Origin: Lysobacter sp.
Lineage (GTDB): Bacteria > Pseudomonadota > Gammaproteobacteria > Burkholderiales > Usitatibacteraceae
Direction of reading: 5' to 3'
Length of the DNA stretch: 45,657 nt
Assembly (NCBI GenBank): GCA_023700985.1
Contig: JAMPXV010000002.1
Coordinates: 1-45,657, forward strand
The position numbers were made by a program, and so were the translations under genes. Each line of letters begins with the position of its first letter. Position 1 is the first letter of the stretch. The notes beneath the pieces were generated by a model. It did not search any database, was not told the origin of the DNA, and saw nothing but the letters and a program-made list of their open reading frames with translations. Shown here in pieces: positions 1-7,859 of the stretch.

Positions 1-181
1 ACGGGAGGTGCTGCAGGCGATGATCGCGGCCCGGCAGCCGTTCCTCGACTTCTCCTTCAGCCGCGTCAACGCCGACGGCTCGCGCCAGGTGTTCCAGGTG
101 AGCGGCGAGCCCATGTTCGACCAGTCGTGCCGCTTCATCGGCTACCGCGGCATCGGCATCGAGCGTCCGGGCGCGAAGTAG
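1..181 (+). CDS. C-terminal end of a PAS-domain protein (partial)
   Basis: Reading from base 2 gives 59 codons and a TAG at 179-181; the start lies outside the window. The visible residues include FSFSRVNADGSRQVFQVSGE and, nearer the end, RFIGYRGIGIE. This is the usual ending of a PAS sensory domain, where the last beta strands read 'G.P.fd..GrF.GYRGig'. The protein stops soon after the domain, so in this copy the PAS domain is the C-terminal module and no kinase or GGDEF domain follows. What precedes it, and therefore its output, cannot be known here. It ends 9 bp before the Crp/Fnr-type gene on the same strand, so the two may be co-transcribed. Confidence 0.75.
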   Translation, partial: REVLQAMIAARQPFLDFSFSRVNADGSRQVFQVSGEPMFDQSCRFIGYRGIGIERPGAK

Positions 182-190
182 GACGCGCTG

Positions 191-958
191 ATGCCCCTGC
201 CCGCCAGGCCACCGCCGCACAGTCCGGCGCAGAACCGCCTGCTCGCCGCCCTGCCCGACGAGGAATTCGCGCGCCTGGTGCCGCACCTCGAGCTCGTCCC
301 GATGCGGCTGGGCGAGACGCTGCACGAGCCCGGCTGCGCGATGCAGCACGCCCACTTCCCCACCACCGCCATCGTGTCGCTCCTGCACGGCCTGTCGTCG
401 GGGGTGTCCGTGGAAGTCGCGGGCGTGGGCAGCGAGGGCGTCCTCGGCATCGCGCTCTTCATGGGGGCCGACACCTCGCCCACCTCGCCCACCTCGGCCG
501 TCGTGCAGACCGCGGGCTACGGCTACCGGCTCCCGGGCCGGGTCCTGAGGGAGGAATTCGATCGCGCCGGCCTGGTGCAGCGGCAGCTGCTGCGCTACAC
601 GCAGGCGCTGGTCACGCAGATCTTCCAGTCCGGCGCCTGCAACCGCCACCACTCCGTCGAGCAGCAGCTTTGCCGGTGGCTGCTGCTGACCCTCGACCGG
701 ATGCCCTCGAGCGAGCTGGTCATGACGCAGGAGCTGATCGCCGGCGCCCTCGGCGTGCGCCGCGAGGGCATCACGGAGGCCGCCGGGAGGCTGCAGGCCG
801 CCGGGTACATCCGCTACCGGCGCGGCCACATCTCGGTGCTCGACCGCGCGGGGCTGGAGGGGCGAACCTGCGAGTGCTACGCCGTGGTCAAGGCCGAATT
901 CGCGCGCCTGCTCTGCGACGTGCGCCACCCGCGCATCGACTCCGTCCTCGGCACCTAG
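191..958 (+). CDS. Crp/Fnr family transcriptional regulator
   Basis: A 255-residue protein with an N-terminal cyclic-nucleotide-binding-like beta-roll (about residues 20-140, with the typical opening LLAALPDEEFARLVPHLELV) and a C-terminal winged helix (about 170-235). The recognition helix region reads MTQELIAGALGVRREGITEA, the usual Crp-type HTH in which the protein tests for 'E.IA..LG..R..V'. No N-terminal cysteine cluster is present, so it is not an FNR-type iron-sulfur sensor. The ligand residues of true CRP are not obvious, so the signal is unknown. The ATG at 191 has AGGA about nine bases upstream. It lies between a PAS protein and phoB, but the Pho box before phoB suggests that phoB has its own promoter. 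Confidence 0.85.
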   Translation: MPLPARPPPHSPAQNRLLAALPDEEFARLVPHLELVPMRLGETLHEPGCAMQHAHFPTTAIVSLLHGLSSGVSVEVAGVGSEGVLGIALFMGADTSPTSPTSAVVQTAGYGYRLPGRVLREEFDRAGLVQRQLLRYTQALVTQIFQSGACNRHHSVEQQLCRWLLLTLDRMPSSELVMTQELIAGALGVRREGITEAAGRLQAAGYIRYRRGHISVLDRAGLEGRTCECYAVVKAEFARLLCDVRHPRIDSVLGT

Positions 959-981
959 CGGCGGCGAACGGCGTCCCGGGG

Positions 982-999
982 CTGTAACCTTGCTGTCAC
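982..999 (+). promoter_or_regulatory. Pho box upstream of phoB
   Basis: The sequence CTGTAACCTTGCTGTCAC consists of two 7-bp units (CTGTAAC, CTGTCAC) separated by 4 bp. This matches the PhoB-binding Pho box layout CTGTCAT-N4-CTGTCAT, with an 11-bp period. A third, weaker unit CCGTAAC follows at 1007-1013, off the exact period. It lies 43 bp before the phoB start, the expected place for autoregulation. Spacing and sequence are seen directly; binding is inferred. Confidence 0.7.
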
Positions 1000-1042
1000 G
1001 GCCGGCCCGTAACATGCCGGCAACGATCGTGATGGACACTCC

Positions 1043-1729
1043 ATGCCCGCCCGCATCCTCGTCGTCGAAGACGAACCCGCCATCCAGGAGCTCATCGCCC
1101 TGAACCTCGAGCAGGCGGGGCAGCACCCCGTGATGGCCGCGAGCGCCGAGGAGGGCCTCAGGCGCATCGAGGAGGAACTGCCGGACCTGGTCCTGCTCGA
1201 CTGGATGCTGCCGGGCCAGAGCGGCATCGAGCTCGCGCGCCGGCTGCGCGCCGACGCCCGCACCAGGGCGCTGCCCATCATCATGCTCACGGCGCGCGGC
1301 GACGAGGAGGACAAGCTGCGCGGCCTCGAGACGGGCGCCGACGACTACATCACCAAGCCCTTCTCGATGAAGGAGCTGCAGGCGCGCATCAAGGCGGTGC
1401 TGCGCCGGCGCGCTCCGGAGATCACCGAGGACGCCGTCGAGTTCCATGGCCTGCGCCTGGACCCCGCGACGCACCGCGTCACCGGCGGCGGCGAGACCCT
1501 GCCGATGGGGCCCACCGAGTTCCGGCTGCTGCACTTCTTCATCACCCACCCGGAGCGGGTCTACACGCGCAGCCAGCTTCTCGACCAGGTGTGGGGCGAC
1601 CACGTGTTCATCGAGGAGCGCACGGTGGACGTGCACATCCGGAGGCTGCGCGCCGCCCTCGAGAAGAGCGGCCACGAGACCTTCGTCCAGACGATCCGCG
1701 GCAGCGGCTACCGCTTCTCCCGCCCCTAG
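1043..1729 (+). CDS. phoB: Phosphate regulon response regulator PhoB
   Basis: A 228-residue OmpR/PhoB-class response regulator. The receiver domain (about 1-120) holds the acidic pair E9-D10, the phospho-acceptor D53 in [11 protein letters not shown]83 and K105 in the ITKPF motif. The C-terminal winged helix (about 130-226) ends in the typical [16 protein letters not shown] and [12 protein letters not shown]. Phosphorylated PhoB activates phosphate-scavenging genes at Pho boxes, and one such box precedes this gene. PhoR, its kinase, follows after about 250 bp; normally the gap is short, but here a large palindrome sits between them and begins at the last base of the phoB stop codon. Length and motifs are normal for the family. 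Confidence 0.95.
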   Translation: MPARILVVEDEPAIQELIALNLEQAGQHPVMAASAEEGLRRIEEELPDLVLLDWMLPGQSGIELARRLRADARTRALPIIMLTARGDEEDKLRGLETGADDYITKPFSMKELQARIKAVLRRRAPEITEDAVEFHGLRLDPATHRVTGGGETLPMGPTEFRLLHFFITHPERVYTRSQLLDQVWGDHVFIEERTVDVHIRRLRAALEKSGHETFVQTIRGSGYRFSRP

Positions 1730-1940
1730 GAAAAGGGGTCGGTGAAAAAGGGGTCAGATCCCATTATTGGGACGGTTCTACGATGAAAGTGGGACGGTTC
1801 TACAGAACCGGTCTATTCGGGCACTTTAGGATCAGCGCATTGAAAGGACGGAATAGACCGGTTCTGTAGAACCGTCCCACTTTCATCGTAGAACCGTCCC
1901 AATAATGGGATCTGACCCCTTTTTCATCGACCCCTTTTCC
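1729..1940. repeat. Large REP/REPIN-like inverted repeat between phoB and phoR
   Basis: Two 90-bp arms (1729-1818 and 1851-1940) are reverse complements with one mismatch (G1742 opposite T1927), around a 32-bp spacer. Within each arm sit modules such as GGAAAAGGGGTC, AAAAAGGGGTCAGATCCC and two copies of GGGACGGTTCTAC. No transposase gene is present. The left arm starts on the final G of the phoB stop codon, and the right arm ends 42 bp before the phoR ATG. Related modules recur at 9432-9507 and 33893-34012, so this looks like a dispersed, non-coding palindromic family. Short open frames across it are symmetric artefacts of the palindrome. Confidence 0.9.
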
Positions 1941-1982
1941 GCCGGTCTGGGATAATTGGCCGACGCCCCCTACGACTACCCC

Positions 1983-3317
1983 ATGCGCGACTGGATCGGC
2001 CGCCTCCTCTCGATCGCCGCCATCGCCGGCGCGGGCGCGCTGCTCACCGGGTTCGTGGCCGGCCCGGCGTTCGCCGCGCTCTTCCTCTTCGTCTTCCTCG
2101 TCGTGTCCGTCGCGATCTCGCTGCGCGCGCGCACGCGGCTCGCGAAGTGGATCGCCGACCCGTCGGTCGACGACATGCCCGACGACGAGGGCGTCTGGGG
2201 CGAGATCTACGCCCGCCTGCACCGGATCCTGCGCGAGCAGTCCGTCAACCGCGCGAGCCTCTCGCACGCGCTGTGGCGTTTCCGCCAGGCGGGCGAGGCG
2301 ATGCCCGACGGCGTGCTCGTGCTGGACGCGGACGACCGCATCGAGTGGTTGAACCCTTCCGCGGAGGAGCACTTCGGGCTCACCTTCAAGGGCGACCGCG
2401 GGCAGGCGGTCACGAACCTGATCCGCCACCCGGCCTTCGTGGACTACCTGGCCGCGCAGCACTACGGCGAGCCGCTCCTGCTCCAGGGGCCGGGCGAGGC
2501 CGACCGGATCCTCTCCGTCCAGCTCGTCCCCTACGGAAACCACGAGAAGCTCCTGCTGTCGCGCGACGTCACGCGCTGGGAGCGGCTCGAGTCGATGCGC
2601 CGCGACTTCATCGCCAACGTCTCCCACGAGCTGCGCACGCCCCTCACGGTGCTGTGCGGCTTCCTCGAGACGCTCTCGGACGCGCGCGACGCCGACGAGA
2701 AGGTCTACCGCCGCTCGCTCGAGCTCATGACCGGGCAGGCCGAGCGCATGCAGCGCCTTGTGGAGGACCTCCTCATGCTGTCGCGGCTGGAGGATTCCCG
2801 CTACCCCCTCAAGGAGGAGCCGCTGGACGTGCCCGCGCTCCTGCAGGCGGTGCTCGCGGAGGCCGAGGGCCTGAACCAGGGCGCGCACCGCATCGACTCC
2901 CGTATCGAGCCCGTGTGGCTGCTGGCCAACCGCGAGGAGGTCCGCAGCGCCTTCACCAACCTCGTCACCAACGCCATCCGCTACACGCCGGCCGGCGGCG
3001 ACATCGCCGTCACCTGGGGCGACGAGGGGGGCGAACCGACGCTGCGCGTGCGCGACAACGGCGACGGCATCGCCCCGGAGCACCTGCCGCGGCTCACCGA
3101 GCGCTTTTACCGCGTGGACCGCGGCCGCTCGCGCTCCTCCGGCGGCACCGGGCTCGGGCTCGCCATCGTGAAGCACGTCCTGCAGCGCCACCAGGGCAGG
3201 CTCGACATCGAGAGCGAGGTGGGGCGGGGCAGCACCTTCTCGTGCATCTTCCCCGCCACGCGCCTCGCCCGCCCCTCCGGGACCACGGCCCAGGTGTCCT
3301 CCATCCGCGCCGCGTGA
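1983..3317 (+). CDS. phoR: Phosphate regulon sensor histidine kinase PhoR
   Basis: A 444-residue membrane kinase that phosphorylates PhoB. Two N-terminal hydrophobic helices (about residues 5-50) are followed by a PAS domain opening with AMPDGVLVLDADDRIEWLNP, a HisKA domain with the phospho-acceptor H215 in FIANVSHELRTPLTVL, and a HATPase domain with N-box NLVTNAIRYTPAGG, G1 box DNGDGIAP and G2 box GGTGLGLAIVKHVL. I chose the ATG at 1983, which gives MRDWIGRLLSIAAIAG. A TTG at 1956 would add nine residues but lies just beyond the palindrome and lacks a clear ribosome site. The large repeat upstream may separate its expression from phoB, or attenuate it. The pairing with phoB makes the assignment firm. 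Confidence 0.93.
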   Translation: MRDWIGRLLSIAAIAGAGALLTGFVAGPAFAALFLFVFLVVSVAISLRARTRLAKWIADPSVDDMPDDEGVWGEIYARLHRILREQSVNRASLSHALWRFRQAGEAMPDGVLVLDADDRIEWLNPSAEEHFGLTFKGDRGQAVTNLIRHPAFVDYLAAQHYGEPLLLQGPGEADRILSVQLVPYGNHEKLLLSRDVTRWERLESMRRDFIANVSHELRTPLTVLCGFLETLSDARDADEKVYRRSLELMTGQAERMQRLVEDLLMLSRLEDSRYPLKEEPLDVPALLQAVLAEAEGLNQGAHRIDSRIEPVWLLANREEVRSAFTNLVTNAIRYTPAGGDIAVTWGDEGGEPTLRVRDNGDGIAPEHLPRLTERFYRVDRGRSRSSGGTGLGLAIVKHVLQRHQGRLDIESEVGRGSTFSCIFPATRLARPSGTTAQVSSIRAA

Positions 3318-3361
3318 CGGGACGGGAGGCAAAGGCACCGGCGGTAGCCTAAAATGACCGC

Positions 3362-3754
3362 ATGATCGGCATCCTCCTCGTCTCCCACGGCGCCTTCGGC
3401 GAAAGCCTCATCCACTGCGCGAGCCACGTGCTGGGCAAGCGCCCCCTCTACGTGCGCCAGCTCGGCGTCACCGTCCACGACGACCCGGAGGAGATCCTCC
3501 CGACCGCCGAGGACCTCATCCGCTTCCTGGACCAGGGCCAGGGCGTGCTGGTGATGACCGACATCTACGGGGCCACGCCCTCGAACATCGCGACCCGCCT
3601 CCTGAAGCCCGGTCGCGTGGAGGGAATCGCGGGGGTGAACCTGCCCATGCTCATCCGCGCCCTCACCTACCGCAACCAGCCGCTCGAGGACGTGGTGGCC
3701 AAGGCGCTTTCCGGCGGCACGGAAGGCGTGACGCGCATGCCGGCGTTGGCCTGA
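3362..3754 (+). CDS. PTS EIIA component, mannose/fructose type
   Basis: A 130-residue EIIA-Man fold protein. The phosphorylatable histidine is H9 in ILLVSHGAFGESL, and the family motif TDIYGATPSNIA follows at about 66-77. It receives phosphate from HPr, encoded 13 bp downstream, and enzyme I is the gene after that. No EIIB, EIIC or EIID gene is present here, so this looks like the incomplete, mainly regulatory PTS known from many betaproteobacteria rather than a sugar transporter. Its partner is not visible in the window. phoR ends 44 bp upstream, and the three pts genes probably form one operon. Confidence 0.9.
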   Translation: MIGILLVSHGAFGESLIHCASHVLGKRPLYVRQLGVTVHDDPEEILPTAEDLIRFLDQGQGVLVMTDIYGATPSNIATRLLKPGRVEGIAGVNLPMLIRALTYRNQPLEDVVAKALSGGTEGVTRMPALA

Positions 3755-3767
3755 GGACGCCGCCCCC

Positions 3768-4037
3768 ATGCAGAAGCAGGCCGTCCCCATCGTGAACAAG
3801 CTCGGGCTCCACGCCCGGGCCTCCGCCAAGCTCACCCAGGCCGCCGCGCGCTATCCCTGCGCGGTGCACCTCGCCCGCAACGGCAAGCGCGTCAACGCCA
3901 AGAGCATCATGGGCGTGATGATGCTTGCCGCCGGCATCGGCTCCACCGTGGAGATCGAGACCGAGGGCCCCCAGGAGGAGGAAGCCATGGCCGCCCTCGT
4001 GAAGCTCATCGCCGACAAGTTCGGCGAGCCCGAGTAG
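3768..4037 (+). CDS. ptsH: Phosphocarrier protein HPr
   Basis: An 89-residue HPr. The active-site histidine is H15 in NKLGLHARASAKL, phosphorylated by enzyme I. The regulatory serine S46 in NAKSIMGVMML is the residue targeted by HPr kinase in organisms that have HprK. Both are intact, so dual phosphorylation is possible; hprK itself is not in this window. The gene is sandwiched between the EIIA and ptsI genes with gaps of 13 bp, consistent with one transcript. Confidence 0.96.
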   Translation: MQKQAVPIVNKLGLHARASAKLTQAAARYPCAVHLARNGKRVNAKSIMGVMMLAAGIGSTVEIETEGPQEEEAMAALVKLIADKFGEPE

Positions 4038-4050
4038 GGCCCGGCCCGCC

Positions 4051-5811
4051 ATGGCCCCCGAGGGCGCCGGCACCCCGCGAAGCGTCTGCTTCACGATGCA
4101 CGGCATCGCCGTGTCCGGCGGCATCGCCATCGGCCACGCGCACCTCTTCCTCGGCATGTCCACCGAGGTGGACCACTACGCGATCCCCCCGCACGACGTC
4201 GGCCGCGAGCAGCGCCGCTACGACCGCGCCGTCAAGGAAGTGCGCGACGAGCTGAAGGAGCTCGCCGAGAGCGTGCGCCACAGCACGGCCGCCGAGCTCG
4301 CGCCCTTCGTGAACGTGCACCTCATGCTGCTCGAGGACGCCGCCTTCGCGGAGGCGCCGCGCGAGATCATCGCCGAGCAGCGCTGCAACGCCGAGTGGGC
4401 CCTGCGCACGCAGTTGGACGAGCTCACGGCGCAGTTCGACGACATCGAGGACGAGTACCTGCGCGAGCGCGAGACCGACGTGCGCCAGGTGGCCGAGCGC
4501 GTGCTCACGGCGCTGGCGGGCTCCAAGCGGCGCCTGGCTATGAAGCCCACGCGCCAGGACACGGACATGATCCTCGTCGCCCGCGACCTGTCGCCGGCCG
4601 ACGTGATCCTCTTCCGCGAGCACCCCTTCGCGGCGTTCGTGACGGACATGGGGGGGGCGACCTCGCACACGGCGATCATCGCGCGCTCGCTCGCGATTCC
4701 CGCCATCGTCGCCCTGCACCACTCGCGCACGCTCATCCGCGAGGACGAGCTCGTCATCGTGGACGGCACGCAGGGCGTGCTCATCGTCAACCCGGATCGC
4801 GCGGTGCTCGCCGAGTACCGCCTGCGGCAGAACCAGGCGCGGCTGGAGCGCGAGAAGCTCAAGCGCCTGAAGACGGCGCCGGCGGCGACCCTGGACGGCA
4901 CGGTGGTACAGCTGCAGGCCAACATCGAGCTGCCGTCCGACCTGGACGCGGTCAGGGCGAGCGGCGCCGCGGGCATCGGCCTGTTCAGGAGCGAGTTCCT
5001 GTTCATGAACCGGCGCGACATGCCGGACGAGGACGAGCAGTACGAGGCGTACCGCGAGGTCGTCGAGGGCATGAAGGGGAAGCCCGTCACGATCCGCACG
5101 CTCGACCTCGGCGCCGACAAGGCGCTCGACGGCCAGGAGAGCATGGCCGAAAACCCGGCGCTGGGGCTGCGCGCCATCCGCTACTGCCTTTCCGAGCCGC
5201 AGCTCTTCAACACGCAGCTGCGCGCCATCCTGCGCGCCTCGCGGCACGGCAAGGCGATGATCCTCATCCCCATGCTCTCCTCCTACGCCGAGCTCAACCA
5301 GGCGGTGGCCGCCGTCGAGCGGGCCAAGGAGGAGCTGAAGACGGAGGGAGTGAAGTTCGACGCCTTCGTGCCGCTGGGCGGCATGATCGAGATCCCGGCG
5401 GCGGCCATCGCGCTGCCGATGTTCATCCGCAAGCTCGACTTCCTCTCCATCGGCACCAACGACCTGATCCAGTACACGCTCGCCATCGACCGCGCCGACG
5501 ACGCGGTGGCGCACCTCTACGACCCGCTGCACCCCGCGGTGCTCTCGCTCATCTCCGGCGTCATCCGCATGGCGCACCAGGCCGAGAAGCCCGTGGCGGT
5601 GTGCGGCGAGATGGCGGGCGACGTGCGGCTCACGCGGCTGCTGCTGGGCATGGGGCTGCGCCACTTCTCCATGCACCCGGCGAGCCTCCTCGAGGTGAAG
5701 CAGCGCGTGCTCTCGACGAGCCTGCCCGACGTCGCCCCGCTCGTGGCGCGCATCATGAAGGCCGACGACCCCGAGAAGATGGTCTCGCTCGTCGACAAGC
5801 TGAACGCCTGA
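4051..5811 (+). CDS. ptsI: Phosphoenolpyruvate-protein phosphotransferase (PTS enzyme I)
   Basis: A 586-residue enzyme I, which moves phosphate from PEP to HPr. The start of the mature fold is FTMHGIAVSGGIAIGHAHLF. The N-terminal HPr-binding domain is followed by the swivelling phosphohistidine domain with H206 in GGATSHTAIIARSLAIPAIV, and by the PEP-binding barrel with GIGLFRSEFLFMNR, SIGTNDLIQYTLAIDR and the catalytic cysteine in VCGEMAGD. The ATG at 4051 adds about 15 residues before the conserved start; the next ATG (4096) falls inside the conserved FTMHG, so 4051 is preferred. It is the last gene of the pts cluster, and no obvious hairpin terminator follows. Confidence 0.95.
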   Translation: MAPEGAGTPRSVCFTMHGIAVSGGIAIGHAHLFLGMSTEVDHYAIPPHDVGREQRRYDRAVKEVRDELKELAESVRHSTAAELAPFVNVHLMLLEDAAFAEAPREIIAEQRCNAEWALRTQLDELTAQFDDIEDEYLRERETDVRQVAERVLTALAGSKRRLAMKPTRQDTDMILVARDLSPADVILFREHPFAAFVTDMGGATSHTAIIARSLAIPAIVALHHSRTLIREDELVIVDGTQGVLIVNPDRAVLAEYRLRQNQARLEREKLKRLKTAPAATLDGTVVQLQANIELPSDLDAVRASGAAGIGLFRSEFLFMNRRDMPDEDEQYEAYREVVEGMKGKPVTIRTLDLGADKALDGQESMAENPALGLRAIRYCLSEPQLFNTQLRAILRASRHGKAMILIPMLSSYAELNQAVAAVERAKEELKTEGVKFDAFVPLGGMIEIPAAAIALPMFIRKLDFLSIGTNDLIQYTLAIDRADDAVAHLYDPLHPAVLSLISGVIRMAHQAEKPVAVCGEMAGDVRLTRLLLGMGLRHFSMHPASLLEVKQRVLSTSLPDVAPLVARIMKADDPEKMVSLVDKLNA

Positions 5812-5884
5812 GCCGTCCGGCAGCGGCGGGCTGGGGCCAGGCGGGGAGCGCCCGGGGATGCCTGCAATACTTCCCCGCGGGCGG

Positions 5885-5913
5885 TTGTCCGGCCCGGGCC
5901 GCGGCCCTATAAT
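5885..5913 (+). promoter_or_regulatory. Sigma-70 promoter for metX-metW
   Basis: TTGTCC (5885-5890) and a perfect TATAAT (5908-5913) are separated by exactly 17 bp. Transcription would start near 5920, at the first base of the SAM-II element, leaving a leader of about 125 nt before the metX ATG. Confidence 0.75.
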
Positions 5914-5919
5914 CCCCCT

Positions 5920-5973
5920 CACGCGCCGAATTTGAACTCAGCTTGCGGGCGCGAAATAAATGCGGCTAAAGCG
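5920..5973 (+). promoter_or_regulatory. SAM-II (metA-type) riboswitch
   Basis: The leader carries the SAM-II pattern in order. Stem P1 is CGCGCC (5922-5927) with GGCGCG (5948-5953). The loop GAATTTGAA corresponds to the conserved GAUUUAA. TTGCG (5943-5947) can pair with TGCGG (5961-5965) to form the pseudoknot with G-U wobbles. The conserved tail reads AAATAAAT then GCTAAAG. SAM-II binds S-adenosylmethionine and represses methionine synthesis genes, and metX lies directly downstream. A strong promoter starts just before it and an intrinsic terminator follows it. The motif match is by eye; a covariance search (Rfam RF00521) would settle it. Confidence 0.85.
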
Positions 5974-5994
5974 AGAGGCAGGTCTCCCGAAGAG

Positions 5995-6027
5995 AACCCG
6001 ACCCCGCGACAGCCGGTCGGGTTTTTT
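5995..6027 (+). terminator. Intrinsic terminator/attenuator in the metX leader
   Basis: A 9-bp perfect stem AACCCGACC (5995-6003) with GGTCGGGTT (6015-6023), an 11-nt loop and a run of six T (6022-6027). It lies between the SAM-II element and the metX ATG at 6045, so read-through is needed for expression. GGTCTC (5981-5986) could instead pair with GAGAACC (5992-5998), which overlaps the left arm; this would be a possible antiterminator. Confidence 0.85.
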
Positions 6028-6044
6028 CTTTGGCGAGCAGCGAT

Positions 6045-7271
6045 ATGACCGAGATTCCTGTCGGCTCCGTGGGCGAAGTCGCGCCGCAGCGCGCCGGCTT
6101 CCTCGAGCCCCTCATCCTCAAGGCGGGCAAGACGCTCGCCTCCTACGAGCTCGTCTACGAGACCTACGGCACGCTCAACGCCGCGCGCTCCAACGCGGTG
6201 CTCGTCTGCCACGCCCTCTCGGGCAACCACCACGTCGCCGGCTGGCACGCCGACAGCCCCAGGAAGCTCGGCTGGTGGGACAACATGGTGGGCCCGGGCA
6301 AGGCCATCGACACCGACCGCTTCTTCGTGATCGGCCTGAACAACCTCGGCGGCTGCCACGGGTCCACGGGGCCGGCCACCATCGACCGCTCCACGGGCCA
6401 GCCCTACGGCGCCAGCTTCCCGCTGGTGACCGTGGAGGACTGGGTGGCATCGCAAGCGCGCCTCATGGACCGGCTGGGGATCGAAAGGCTCGCCGTGGCC
6501 ATGGGCGGGTCGCTCGGCGGCATGCAGGCGCTGCAGTGGACGCTCGACTACCCGGACCGCATCGCCCACGCGATCGTGGTCGCCGCCGCGCCGAAGCTCT
6601 CCACGCAGAACATCGCCTTCAACGACGTGGCGCGGCAGGCCATCGTTTCCGACCCGGACTTCCACGGCGGCAACTTCTACGCGATGAAGACCTTCCCCGC
6701 GCGGGGGCTCAAGCTCGCGCGGATGCTGGGCCACATCACCTACCTCTCCGAGGACCTGCTGGGCGAGAAGTTCGGCCGCGACATCAAGGGCGCCGACTAC
6801 GGCTTCCACTACGAGGTGGAGTTCGAGATCGAGTCCTACCTGCGCTACCAGGGCGACAAGTTCGCGCAGGTGTTCGACGCGAACACCTACCTGATCATGA
6901 CCAAGGCGCTCGACTACTTCGACCCGGCGCGCGAGACGGGCGGCGACTTCGCCAAGGCCGTGTCCGCCGCGAAGGCGGGGTTCCTCGTGGCTTCCTTCAC
7001 GAGCGACTGGCGCTTCCCGCCGGAGAGGTCGCGCGAGATCGTGAAGGCGCTGGTGAAGGGCGGCAAGAACGTGACGTATGCCGAGATCGACGCGCCGCAC
7101 GGCCACGATGCCTTCCTCCTCGACGACGTCCACTATCACCGCGTGATCGCCTCCTACATGGACAACGTGGCGGCCGAGGTCGGCGCCGGCGCGCGCACGC
7201 GGCCGCTCGTCGTGGGCGGCACCGAGCTCGAGGAGATGAAAGGCTACGCGGCAGGGGGGAAGGCGAAATGA
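6045..7271 (+). CDS. metX: Homoserine O-acyltransferase MetX
   Basis: A 408-residue alpha/beta-hydrolase-fold acyltransferase for the first committed step of methionine synthesis, acylating the hydroxyl of homoserine. The catalytic nucleophile is S156 in [13 protein letters not shown], and the C-terminal His lies in [11 protein letters not shown]. The ATG at 6045 is used; a TTG at 6030 lies too close to the terminator T-run. MetX proteins of proteobacteria can use acetyl-CoA or succinyl-CoA, and I cannot tell which from the residues I inspected. The promoter, SAM-II element and terminator upstream predict repression by S-adenosylmethionine. The stop overlaps the metW start by 4 bp (ATGA), so the two are translationally coupled. 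Confidence 0.93.
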   Translation: MTEIPVGSVGEVAPQRAGFLEPLILKAGKTLASYELVYETYGTLNAARSNAVLVCHALSGNHHVAGWHADSPRKLGWWDNMVGPGKAIDTDRFFVIGLNNLGGCHGSTGPATIDRSTGQPYGASFPLVTVEDWVASQARLMDRLGIERLAVAMGGSLGGMQALQWTLDYPDRIAHAIVVAAAPKLSTQNIAFNDVARQAIVSDPDFHGGNFYAMKTFPARGLKLARMLGHITYLSEDLLGEKFGRDIKGADYGFHYEVEFEIESYLRYQGDKFAQVFDANTYLIMTKALDYFDPARETGGDFAKAVSAAKAGFLVASFTSDWRFPPERSREIVKALVKGGKNVTYAEIDAPHGHDAFLLDDVHYHRVIASYMDNVAAEVGAGARTRPLVVGGTELEEMKGYAAGGKAK

Positions 7272-7858
7272 CTCCGCGCTTCGAATTCGAGCTCATCGCC
7301 TCGTGGATCCCGCAGGGCGCGCGCGTGCTGGACCTGGGCTGCGGCGACGGGGAGCTCCTCGCGGGGCTCATGGCCACCCGCGGCGTGAAGGGCTACGGCG
7401 TGGAGATCGACCCCGACCGCGTGCTCGCGGCCGTGGGCCACGGCGTCAACGTGATCCAGATGGACCTCGAGAGCGGCCTGTCCACCTTCGAGGACGACGC
7501 CTTCGACTTCGTGATCCTGTCGCAGACGCTGCAGGCCATGCGCCGCTCGGACCTGATCCTGAAGGAGATGATGCGCGTGGGCCGCGAGGGCATCGTCACC
7601 TTCCCCAACTTCGGCTACTGGCGGCACCGCCTGGCGATCCTGCGCGGGCGCATGCCGGTTTCGGAGGCGCTGCCCTACCAGTGGTTCGACACGCCCAACA
7701 TCCACCTGTGCACGGTGAAGGACTTCGAGGAGCTGTGCATCCAGGTGGGCGTCGAGATCCTCGACGAGCGCGTGCTGCACGAGGGCGGGATCGTGGAGAC
7801 GCTGCCCAACCTGCTGGGGAGCCTGGGCGTCTTCCGGTTCCGTCGCAAGAAGGGGTAG
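7268..7858 (+). CDS. metW: Methionine biosynthesis protein MetW
   Basis: A 196-residue class I SAM-dependent methyltransferase-like protein, with the SAM-binding motif [13 protein letters not shown] at about residues 21-32 and acidic residue E46 or nearby in [10 protein letters not shown]. MetW occurs almost always next to metX and is needed for homoserine acyltransferase activity in several proteobacteria, although its own reaction remains unsettled. The central [20 protein letters not shown] is highly characteristic of the family. It overlaps metX by 4 bp and ends 1 bp before the GTG of an MFS gene. Confidence 0.93.
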   Translation: MTPRFEFELIASWIPQGARVLDLGCGDGELLAGLMATRGVKGYGVEIDPDRVLAAVGHGVNVIQMDLESGLSTFEDDAFDFVILSQTLQAMRRSDLILKEMMRVGREGIVTFPNFGYWRHRLAILRGRMPVSEALPYQWFDTPNIHLCTVKDFEELCIQVGVEILDERVLHEGGIVETLPNLLGSLGVFRFRRKKG

Positions 7859-7859
7859 C

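Noticed and set aside
1772-1869. Two short mirror-image peptides starting MKVGRFYRTGLF on both strands
   Set aside because: They arise because the DNA is palindromic; no ribosome sites or homologous domains are seen.
1800-3338. Long open minus-strand frame (about 510 codons) over phoR
   Set aside because: It is the antisense of a firmly identified gene; the residues are low-complexity (G, A, R, H, V, E rich), and it has no recognisable domain. High GC gives such open shadows.
4006-5922. Long open minus-strand frame (about 640 codons) over ptsI
   Set aside because: Antisense shadow of ptsI with repeated H/R/E/L composition and no domain.
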